Origin: Cyanophora paradoxa
Lineage: Eukaryota > Glaucocystophyceae > Cyanophorales > Cyanophoraceae
NCBI GenBank assembly: GCA_004431415.1
Contig: QPMI01000311.1
Coordinates: 1 to 31,330, forward strand
Length of the DNA: 31,330 nt
Direction: 5' to 3'
The notes under the pieces were generated by a model. It had not been told where the DNA came from. It saw only the letters and a list, made by a program, of their open reading frames with translations, and searched no databases. Shown here in pieces: positions 17,294-26,300 of the stretch. Position 1 is the first letter of the stretch. Every line of letters starts with the position of its first letter. Made by a program: the position numbers and the translations under genes.

Positions 17294-17814
17294 CAGCCTC
17301 GGGTCACCTGGTCGGTGGTTGACCAAGAGGCTTCTGTTTGTCGGATACATCGCTTCCCCGATTTTGGGTTTTACTTGCAGCACCGATCACGAACAATGGC
17401 TCACTATCAATCGGCAAGCTGACAATTAGCCATGTGCCTGGAATTTTATCAATAGGTCTTCCGAGTCATTGTGAATGGTCAACAATCGGTTGGCGATCAG
17501 GCAATCCGCTTTTCAACTATGAATAGCTCTTACAAATCATACATCGTCAACATCGACAATCCGCCCGGACTGCAGATTCGAACACAGAAAAGTTATGGCA
17601 TACCCGGTCAGCAGATCCGTGAACACACAAACCGCGCTTCCGTAGATATCGATCTAAATTCCAACACATGCACACGTGCAAGCGCACCCGATCTAGCTGG
17701 TGAAGCGCGAGCCGAGCGGGCGCGCCAGCGACCGCGAGGGGCCCCGGAGCGCTAGCGCGCGCTATTACATAACCGGTGACCCGAGGCTGCACTGCTCCGA
17801 GGGGGCAGGAAGTC
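17294..17814. other. Unrecognised region, GC-rich at its right end
   Basis: Contains a 36-nt stem-loop candidate at 17296-17331 (GCCTC/GAGGC outer stem, GGTCA/TGACC inner stem). Open frames of 60-100 codons on both strands match nothing I recognise. The last 100 bp are GC-rich with GCGCGCC and CTAGCGCGCGC runs. No LTR or satellite similarity is visible. Confidence 0.5.
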
Positions 17815-17884
17815 TTGTGGGTGGGTCGTCTGCCTAAGGCTAGCGCCTTGTGCAAATCCCCCAGAGAGATTTGGGGTGCATCTG
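17815..17884 (+). repeat. Satellite family A, single partial monomer
   Basis: GTGGGTGGGTCGTCTGCCTA to GAGATTTGGGGTGCATC, about 65 bp of one monomer, with the core box intact. The LTR-like segment at 17885 follows directly after GCATC. Confidence 0.8.
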
Positions 17885-18014
17885 TTGTGAAGCGTAGTGA
17901 CTCTTCCCCTGTTCTCTCTTTGGGTACCTAGTTCGTCCCCCTTCCCCTTGCTGTGTTTTGGGTCAGTCGTGGGTTGTCCCATGAATAAATGAACGCATCT
18001 CTTGTGTAGCCTAG
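17885..18014 (+). repeat. LTR-like segment with polyadenylation signal, upstream of pol
   Basis: Starts TGTTGTGAAGCGTAGTGACT, similar to 17219 and to the TGTTGCGAAGCG LTRs, and contains AATAAA at 17984-17989. It joins the pol frame at about 18015 with no leader, primer-binding site or gag between. It does not match the LTR that follows pol at 21518, so it is probably a different element that pol was fused to. Confidence 0.5.
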
Positions 18015-21000
18015 CACGCCTTGGGATGCAGCAGCTTATCGCAGCCACATTCATCCAGCTGCTTCATCTCAATTGGGGGCCGCCGCGAAACGATTCCCGT
18101 GCGCGCTCTGTTTTCGAGCAGAGTTGTTTCTGAGATTTGTGACATTGGCCTTGTACTTTCTTATGACCAAGATGGGCGTGGAAGCCTGGAGTATTTAAAC
18201 AATGGCGCCCCTCCTGCTTCCGATGAGTCTTGTGCCAAGGAAGTTAATGTCACTTCTGCCGAAGCTGTTCTGACCTCTCAGCGTTCTTTCTCTCAGCACA
18301 AACCTTCTGAGATCACTGATCATTCTGAGATTCAACATGGACATGGGCCTCTGAAATACCAATCTGCCAATTCTTCTCCCTCAATTTCTTCTTCACTGCA
18401 GCCAGAAGTAGGTTTTTCTACATCGCTTGATATGCATTCCAAGAGTTCTTCGGTATCTATGGTTCCCCCATTCACTCCCACTGCTCATCTTCAATATCAA
18501 GTATCCATTGATGAGGCGAAGTCTCTGTCGTTTGAGGAGCTCAAGCAACGATTCGGTGAGCCTGCTGCTGATATTCTTCGTCAGATTGATGTTGGAGATA
18601 GAGGAGACAAGTCTGAGGATCGTGCTCGCATGTATGAGTTTCTTGAGAAGAATATCAAGGTCTTCCAAGATAAGCCTTCGGTTTATGATCCAAATACTCC
18701 TAAACCTCCAATCAAACATACCATTCCTACTGGGAATGCAGCTCCCATTGCTGAACCTCCTCGGAGGATGTCTGCAACAGAACGTCAGAAAGTTCTTGAT
18801 GAGACCAAATCTCTTCTGGAGCGCAATTTAATCAAGCCTTCTCGATCTGCTTGGGCGGCTCCTGTCGTCCTTGTCAAGAAGAAGGATGGTTCCTGGCGGT
18901 TCTGCATTGATTATCGGAGACTCAACGCTGTCACCTCTGATGATGCATATCCCCTCCCACGCATAGATGATGCATTAGAAGCTTTGTCGGGTGCTATATA
19001 TATCTCTACTGGTGATATCCCAGATGGCTACTGGGGTGTCGAAATGGATCCGAATGATAGGGAGAAAACTGCTTTTCGTGCTCCCCATGGACTCTTTGAG
19101 TGGAACGTTATGCCTCAGGGTCTCAAGACGGCCCCTGCAACGTTTCAAATGTTCATGAATCAGGTTTTGGGTACATATCTGTATGTTTTTGTTCTGGTGT
19201 ATCTGGACGACATCTGTGTGTTTTCCAAATCGCTGGAGCAACACTTTAAGGATCTTCAATGGGTTATAGATGCTCTGTATGCTGCTAATCTTCAACTGAA
19301 ACCGAAGAAGTGCAAGTTCTTCAAGGCTGAAGTCGAATATCTGGGTTTCTTAGTCACACGCAATGGAATCAAACCTTCCCCTTCCAAGACTGCTGCAGTG
19401 AAAACCTTTCCAACTCCTAAAGATGCTTCTCAGGTTAGGTCTTTTCTGGGGTTAGTTGGATATTACAGGATATTCATTCCCGACTGTGCTATCATTGCTG
19501 GTCCACTTCATGATCTCACGAACAAGAACTCAATTTTCAAATGGGGAGATCAAGAAGACTCTGCATTCCGCAAGTTGAAGGAGATCCTGTGCTCAAGTCC
19601 CATTCTTGCATTTCCAGACTTCTCCAAACAGTTCATTCTAAAGACGGATGCTTCTAAGACTGGTGTTGGAGCTGTGCTTTCTCAATTGGACTCTTCTGGG
19701 AATGAACGAGTTGTGTCTTTTGCTTCTCATAAGTTCAATGCTTCGGAGAAGAAATGGACCAAAGAGATTGTCATCGAGTATGCTGCCGAACCACTTATTG
19801 AGGATCAACAGAAATGGACTGTCACTGAGCAAGAACTATATGCTGTCTGGTGGGCTGTCACTAAGAAATTTCCTCAGTATCTCAAGGGTCAGAAATTTAT
19901 TATCAAGTCGGATCATTCGGCTCTGCAATACTTGAAGACATCCAAGAAGTTCCCCAATGCTCGCATTGCCAGATGGATTCTCTCAATGCAAGAGTTTGAC
20001 TTTGATGTGCACTACAAGCCTGGCAAACATAATCAGGATGCGGATACTTTGTCTCGCATTGCACATGCTGCTGTTCGTGCAATTGAAGCTATGGAGGCTA
20101 CTCCTAACCTTTTCTATTCGCTGCTGGATGCAATTGAACTTCAGCTGAACTTGGGCTCTGATCACATCAGGACTGAGCAACTCAACGATTCTTTGCTGTC
20201 AACAGTGATCAAATACCTTGAAGAAGACATCACAATTGAACCAGAGGGCACTGACAAAGTTGCCGAGAAGATGATCAAGTCTAGCAAATTTGTTCTCAAG
20301 GATGGAGTCCTTTGTCATCATCTTGCTGGCGATAAGCTGTACAGAATTGTCATCCCTGCTCATCTCACGTCTACCGTGCTTAATTCTGTTAATTTTTCTC
20401 TTGGGCATCCTGGCGTTGGCAAGATGTACGACCATATGAAGAGGCGATATTACTGGAAGTCTATGTACGCTGATATCCACAACTTCCTCCTCAAATGTCC
20501 TGACTGCCAGTTGATCAAGCCTTTTCGTGGTGCGAAAGACATCCCTCAAATTCCTATCTTCGCGGATGGTCCTATGCAACACTTGGAGATCGATATTGTC
20601 GGTCCTCTTCCCAAGACGAATCGTGGCAACAACTATCTCGTCACGATTATCGATGTCTTCACCCGATGGTCTTTCGCGCTGCCTGCACGAACTAAATCTC
20701 CAATCTACGTCATTCGTGCACTCTTCGATCATTGGATTCCTACTCATGGAGTTCCCAGGAAGATTTCATCGGATCAAGGTTCGGAGTTCAAGAATGCGCT
20801 TTTGCAATCTCTTCAGCAGTTCTATGGAATAAAAGCTGTCTTTTCGTCTACGTATCATCCTCAGAGTCAAGGACTCGTCGAGAAACTGAACGATGTGCTC
20901 ATTACAAGGCTTCGCTTCCATTGTGAGCGTAATCCGAAGGAATGGGATCTTTATCTTCCTTGCGCATTACTCGCAGTTCGGAACTATCGCAATCCTCGTA

Positions 21001-21449
21001 CTGGATATACGCCGTTCGAAATGGTGTATGGTCGTCCATGTGTACTTCCCGTTGATCTTCTGATCAATCCGGATGGCGTAACGTCTGGTAATCATAATGA
21101 GTATGCGAAAATGTTGGCTCGTCGCTTTTCTCGCATTTACTCCGATGTCGAGTCTGAAAAACAACTCATTCTTGCTAATCGGCCTGACAACGTTGCTCCA
21201 AGATTTGTCCCTGGTGAATTTGTCAAGGTCATGGCTATTCGGACTCGTCATTCTTCTAAATTGGATGCGAAGTTTACTGGTCCTTGGGTTGTTTTGCGTG
21301 ACGTGACGCGTGGCCTTGGTAAATCGTTTGAAGTTCAGTTCGTTGGTGAGTCTGGTCGAAACGCGCCTAAGCCTGGTATGGTGCAAGTTCACCCTGTTAG
21401 TCGGCTACGCCCATGGCGATCTCCTGCTTCGGTCGATTCTGATACATGA
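18015..21449 (+). CDS. pol: Ty3/gypsy retrotransposon Pol polyprotein, 5'-truncated (RT, RNase H, integrase)
   Basis: One uninterrupted frame of about 1140 codons, opened by the TAG at 18012. No ATG occurs before residue 138 (18432), so the 5' part is missing. Residues are counted from 18021. RT: VKKKDGSWRFCIDYRRLN, then YLDD at 394-397. RNase H: Asp543 (KTDAS), Glu605 (EQELYAVWW), Asp631 (KSDHS), with a 20-residue insertion between two KWT motifs (578-600) that the broken pol at 13423 shares. Integrase: GHPGVGK and CPDC (826-829), then Asp858, Asp918 and Glu954 with exactly 35 residues between the last two. A GPF/Y-type motif TGPW (1086-1089) follows; no chromodomain. The protease D-[ST]-G is not found where VRALF leads into SSRVVSEICD. 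The first His of the integrase zinc finger is not at its usual place. Gag is absent. Confidence 0.93.
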   Translation, partial: HALGCSSLSQPHSSSCFISIGGRRETIPVRALFSSRVVSEICDIGLVLSYDQDGRGSLEYLNNGAPPASDESCAKEVNVTSAEAVLTSQRSFSQHKPSEITDHSEIQHGHGPLKYQSANSSPSISSSLQPEVGFSTSLDMHSKSSSVSMVPPFTPTAHLQYQVSIDEAKSLSFEELKQRFGEPAADILRQIDVGDRGDKSEDRARMYEFLEKNIKVFQDKPSVYDPNTPKPPIKHTIPTGNAAPIAEPPRRMSATERQKVLDETKSLLERNLIKPSRSAWAAPVVLVKKKDGSWRFCIDYRRLNAVTSDDAYPLPRIDDALEALSGAIYISTGDIPDGYWGVEMDPNDREKTAFRAPHGLFEWNVMPQGLKTAPATFQMFMNQVLGTYLYVFVLVYLDDICVFSKSLEQHFKDLQWVIDALYAANLQLKPKKCKFFKAEVEYLGFLVTRNGIKPSPSKTAAVKTFPTPKDASQVRSFLGLVGYYRIFIPDCAIIAGPLHDLTNKNSIFKWGDQEDSAFRKLKEILCSSPILAFPDFSKQFILKTDASKTGVGAVLSQLDSSGNERVVSFASHKFNASEKKWTKEIVIEYAAEPLIEDQQKWTVTEQELYAVWWAVTKKFPQYLKGQKFIIKSDHSALQYLKTSKKFPNARIARWILSMQEFDFDVHYKPGKHNQDADTLSRIAHAAVRAIEAMEATPNLFYSLLDAIELQLNLGSDHIRTEQLNDSLLSTVIKYLEEDITIEPEGTDKVAEKMIKSSKFVLKDGVLCHHLAGDKLYRIVIPAHLTSTVLNSVNFSLGHPGVGKMYDHMKRRYYWKSMYADIHNFLLKCPDCQLIKPFRGAKDIPQIPIFADGPMQHLEIDIVGPLPKTNRGNNYLVTIIDVFTRWSFALPARTKSPIYVIRALFDHWIPTHGVPRKISSDQGSEFKNALLQSLQQFYGIKAVFSSTYHPQSQGLVEKLNDVLITRLRFHCERNPKEWDLYLPCALLAVRNYRNPRTGYTPFEMVYGRPCVLPVDLLINPDGVTSGNHNEYAKMLARRFSRIYSDVESEKQLILANRPDNVAPRFVPGEFVKVMAIRTRHSSKLDAKFTGPWVVLRDVTRGLGKSFEVQFVGESGRNAPKPGMVQVHPVSRLRPWRSPASVDSDT

Positions 21450-21517
21450 GCCCTCTACGCTCTCGTCTCGTTCCTAGTTGGCCAGCGAGGACGTGGCCTT
21501 CTCTACTACCGAGCGGA

Positions 21518-21643
21518 TGATGTGGAGTGTAGCTGGTTCGGGTTCTGTGTCGTAGTTTGCCCTCTACATCGCCCCTCTTTCTCTTTCGGCATAGGATATT
21601 TGTATCCCCTTCGTGTGCCCCTGCACCCCAGTCTTGGTGTGTC
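21518..21643 (+). repeat. 3' LTR of the pol element, truncated
   Basis: TGATGTGGAGTGTAGCTGG starts after GAGCGGA, 68 bp past the pol stop. It matches the solo LTR at 6122-6276 up to TCTTGGTGTGTC. The last ~30 bp, including the AATAAA region, are replaced by satellite beginning ACTCAGTCAAAGG. The 155-bp full LTR is short for gypsy elements. Confidence 0.85.
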
Positions 21644-22031
21644 ACTCAGTCAAAGGCCCCAGGTTTCCGATCCGCCACAAAATCGCAGAAAGATGCACTC
21701 CAAATCTCTCTGGGGGAATATGTAGCCTTAGGCAGATGACCCACCCACCCGCAAGTCACTCAGTCGAAGGCCCCAAGTTCAGGATCTGTGAAAAAATCAA
21801 AGAAAGATGCACCCCAAATCTCTCTGGGGGAATATGCACAAGGTGCTAGCCTTAGGCAGATTACCCACCTAAATGCAAGTCACTCAGTCAAAGGCCCCAG
21901 GTTTCCAATCTGCCAGAAAAAAGAAGAAAGATGCACCCCAAATCTCTCTGGGGGAATATGCACAAGGCGCTAGCCATAGGCAGATGACCCACCCAACAGC
22001 AAGTCACTCAGTCGAAGGCCCCAGGTTTCTG
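21644..22031 (-). repeat. Satellite family A, inverted block
   Basis: About three monomers in reverse orientation, one lacking ~20 bp (GGGAATATGTAGCCTTAGG near 21715). Orientation flips at 22031-22032, where TTTCTGA joins AAGGCTAGCG. Confidence 0.9.
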
Positions 22032-22852
22032 AAGGCTAGCGCCTTGTGCATATTCCCCCAGAGAGATTTGGGGTGCATCTTTCTTCTATTTTCTGGCAGA
22101 TTGGAAACCTGGGGCCTTCGACTGAGTGACTTGCTGGTGGGTGGGTCATCTGCCTAAGGCTAGCGCCTTGTGCATATTCCCCCAGAGAGATTTGGGGTGC
22201 ATCTTTCTTTGATTTTTTCACAGATCCTGACCTTGGGGCCTTCGACTGAGTGACTTGCGGGTGGATGGGTCATCTGCCTAAGGCTAGCACCTTGTGCATA
22301 TTCCCCCAGAGAGATTTGGAGTGCATCTTTCTGCGATTTTGTGGTGGATCGGAAACCTGGGGCCTTCGACTGAGTGACTTGCAGGTGGGTGGGTTCATCT
22401 GCCTAAGGCTAGCGCCTTGGGCATATTCCCCCAAAGAGATTTGGGGTGCATCTTTCTTCTTTTTTCTGGCAGATTGGAAACCTGGGGCCTTTGACTGAGT
22501 GACTTGCGGGTGGGTGGGTCATCTGCCTAAGGCTAGCAACTTGTGCATATTCCCCCAGAGAGATTTGGGGTGCATCTTTCTGCGATTTTGTGGCGGATCG
22601 GAAACCTGGGGCCTTCAACTGAGTGACTTGCAGGTGGGTGGGTTCATCTGCCTAAGGCTAGCGCCTTGTGCATATTCCCCCAGAGAGATTTCGGATGCAT
22701 CTTTCTCCTATTTAGTGGGGGATCGGAAACCTGGGGCCTTTGACTGAGTGGCTTGCTGGTGGGTGGGTTCATCTTCCTAAGGCTAGCGCCTTGTGCATAT
22801 TCCCCCAGAGAGATTTCGGATGCATCTTTCTCCTATTTAGTGGCAGATCGGA

Positions 22853-22920
22853 GAGAGAGAGAAATGCAGTAGACACATCCATGCCAGCAAGACTGGGTAT
22901 GACAAAGCCGCAGAGGCCCC
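22853..22920 (+). other. 68-bp unique insertion inside a satellite monomer
   Basis: Between GATCGGA and GGAAACCTGG a monomer is split by non-satellite DNA that begins GAGAGAGAGAAATGCAGTAG and ends GCAGAGGCCCC. GGA is found at both edges, possibly a 3-bp target duplication. I do not recognise the insert. Confidence 0.75.
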
Positions 22921-23345
22921 GGAAACCTGGGGCCTTTGACTGAGTGATTAGCTGGTGGGTGGGTTCATCTTCCTAAGGCTAGCGCCTTGTGCATATTCCC
23001 CCAGAGAGATTTCGGATGCATCTTTCTCCTATTTAGTGGGGGATCGGAAACCTGGGGCCTTTGACTGAGTGGCTTGCTGGTGGGTGAGTTCATCTTCCTA
23101 ATGCTAGCGCCTTGTGCATATTCCCCCAGAGAGATTTCGGATGCATCTTTCTCCTATTTAGTGGTGGATCGGAAACCTGGGGCCTTTGACTGAGTGATTA
23201 GCTGGTGGGTGGGTTCATCTTCCTAAGGCTAGCGCCTTGTGCATATTCCCCCCCAGAGAGATTTGGGGTGCATCTTTTTTGTATTTTCTGGCGACTTGCT
23301 AGCGCCTTATTCATATTCCCCCAGAAAAATTTGGGGTGCATTTGT

Positions 23346-26300
23346 CTTCAATTTTGTGGTGGATCAGAAACCTGCGGCCTTCAACTGATTGCCTTGCTGG
23401 TGGGTGGGTTCATCTTCCTAAGGCTAGCGCCTTGTGCATATTCCCCGGAGAGATTTGGGAAGCATCCATTGTCTATTTTTTGACAGATCAGAAACCTGGG
23501 GCCTCCGACTGAGTGACTTGCTGTTGGATGGGTTCATCTGCCTAAGGCTAGCGCCTTGTGCATATTCCCCCAGAGAGATTTGGGGCGCATCTTTCTTCTA
23601 TTTTCTGGCAGATTGGAAACCTGGGGCCTTCGACTGAGTGACTTGCTGGTGGGTGGGTCATCTGCCTAAGGCTAGCGCCTTGTGCATATTCCCCCAGAGA
23701 GATTTGGGGCGCATCTTTCTTCTATTTTCTGGCAGATTGGAAACCTGGAGCCTTCGACTGAGTGACTTGCTGGTGGGTGGGTCATCTGCCTAAGGCTAGC
23801 GCCTTGTGCATATTCCCCCAGAGAGATTTCGGATGCATCTTTCTCCTATTTTGTGGGGGATCGGAAACCTGGGGCCTTTGACTGAGTGGCTTGCTGGTGG
23901 GTGAGTTCATCTTCCTTATGCTAGCGCCTTGTGCATATTCCCCCAGAGAGATTTCGGATGCATCTTTCTCCTATTTAGTGGCGGATCGGAAACCTGGGGC
24001 CTTTGACTGAGTGATTAGCTGGTGGGTGGGTTCATCTTCCTAAGGCTAGCGCCTTGTGCATATTCCCTTCCAGAGAGATTTGGGGTGCATCTTTTTTGTA
24101 TTTTCTGGCGACTTGCTAGCGCCTTGTTCATTTTCCCCCAGAGAAATTTGGGGTGCATTTGTCTTCAATTTTGTGGTGGATCGGAAACCTGCGGCCTTCA
24201 ACTGATTGCCTTGCTGGTGGGTGGGTTCATCTTCCTAAGGCTAGCGCCTTGTGCATATTCCCCAGAGAGATTTGGGAAGCATCCATTGTCTATTTTGTGA
24301 CAGATCAGAAACCTGGGGCCTCCGACTGAGTGACTTGCTGTTGGATGGGTTCATCTCCCTAAGGCTAGCGCCTTGTGCATATTCCCCCAGAGAGATTTGG
24401 GGCACATCTTTCTTCGATTTTCTGGCAGATTGGAAACCTGGGGCCTTCGACTGAGTGACTTGCTGGTGGGTGGGTCATCTGCCTAAGGCTAGCGCCTTGT
24501 GCATATTCCCACAGAGAGATTTCGGATGCATCTTTCTCCTATTAAGTGGGGGATCGGATACCTGGGGCCTTTGACTGAGTGGCTTGCTGGTGGGTGAGTT
24601 CATCTTCCTTATGCTAGCGCCTTGTGCATATTCCCCCAGAGAGATTTCGGATGCATCTTTCTCCTATTTAGTGGCGGATCGGAAACCTGGGGCCTTTGAC
24701 TGAGTGATTAGCTGGTGGGTGGGTTCATCTTCCTAAGGCTAGCGCCTTGTGCATATTCCCCCCCAGAGAGATTTGGGGTGCATCTTTCTTGTATTTTCTG
24801 GCGACTTGCTAGCGCCTTGTTCATTTTCCCCCAGAGAAATTTGGGGTGCATTTGTCTTCAATTTTGTGGTGGATCCGAAACCTGCGGCCTTCAACTGATT
24901 GCCTTGCTGGTGGGTGGGTTCATCTTCCTAAGGCTAGCGCCTTGTGCATATTCCCCGGAGAGATTTGGGAAGCATCCATTGTCTATTTTTTGACAGATCA
25001 GAAACCTGGGGCCTCCGACTGAGTGACTTGCTGTTGGGTGGGTTCATCTGCCTAAGGCTAGCGCCCTGTGCATGTTCCCCCAGAGAGATGAGGAGTGCAT
25101 CCTTCTTCTATTTTGTGGCAGATCAGAAACCTGGGGCCTTTGACTGAGTGGCTTGCTGGTGGGTGGGTTCATCTTTCTAAGGCTAGCACCTTGTGCATAT
25201 TGCCCCAGAGAGATTTGGGGTGCATCTTTCTTCTTTTTGTCACAGATCAGAAACCTGCGGCCTTCGACTGAGTGGCTTGCTGGTGGGTAGGCTATCTGCC
25301 TAAGGCTAGCGCCTTGTGCATATTCCCCCAGAGAGATTTGGGGTGCATCTTTCTTGTATTTTCTGGCGACTTGCTAGCGCCTTGTGCATATTCCCCCAGA
25401 GAGATTTGGGGTGCATCTTTCTTCTTTTTTGTCACAGATCAGAAACCTGCGGCCTTCGACTGATTGACTTGCTGGTGGGTGGGTTCATCTTCCTAAGGCT
25501 AGCGCCCTGTGCATGTTCCCCCAGAGAGATGAGGAGTGCATCCTTCTTCTATTTTGTGGCAGATCAGAAACCTGGGGCCTTTGACTGAGTGGCTTGCTGT
25601 TGGATGGGTTCATCTCCCTAAGGCTAGCGCCTTGTGCATATTCCCCCAGAGAGATTTGGGGCGCATCTTTCTTCTATTTTCTGGCAGATTGGAAACCTGG
25701 AGCCTTCGACTGAGTGACTTGCTGGTGGGTGGGTCATCTGCCTAAGGCTAGCGCCTTGTGCATATTCCCCCAGAGAGATTTCGGATGCATCTTTCTCCTA
25801 TTAAGTGGGGATCGGAAACCTGGGGCCTTTGACTGAGTGGCTTGCTGGTGGGTGAGTTCATCTTCCTTATGCTAGCGCCTTGTGCATATTCCCCCAGAGA
25901 GATTTCGGATGCATCTTTCTCCTATTTAGTGGTGGATCGGAAACCTGGGGCCTTTGACTGAGTGATTAGCTGGTGGGTGGGTTATCTTCCTAAGGCTAGC
26001 GCCTTGTGCATATTCCCCCCCAGAGAGATTTGGGGTGCATCTTTCTTGTATTTTCTGGCGACTTGCTAGCGCCTTGTTCATTTTCCCCCAGAGAAATTTG
26101 GGGTGCATTTGTCTTCAATTTTGTGGTGGATCGGAAACCTGCGGCCTTCAACTGATTGCCTTGCTGGTGGGTGGGTTCATCTTCCTAAGGCTAGCGCCTT
26201 GTGCATATTCCCCGGAGAGATTTGGGAAGCATCCATTGTCTATTTTTGACAGATCAGAAACCTGGGGCCTCCGACTGAGTGACTTGCTGTTGGGTGGGTT

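Noticed and set aside
17885-17997. 5-bp GCATC direct repeats as a target-site duplication around the LTR-like segment
   Set aside because: The enclosed segment would end in AAC rather than CA, and a 5-bp match could be chance.
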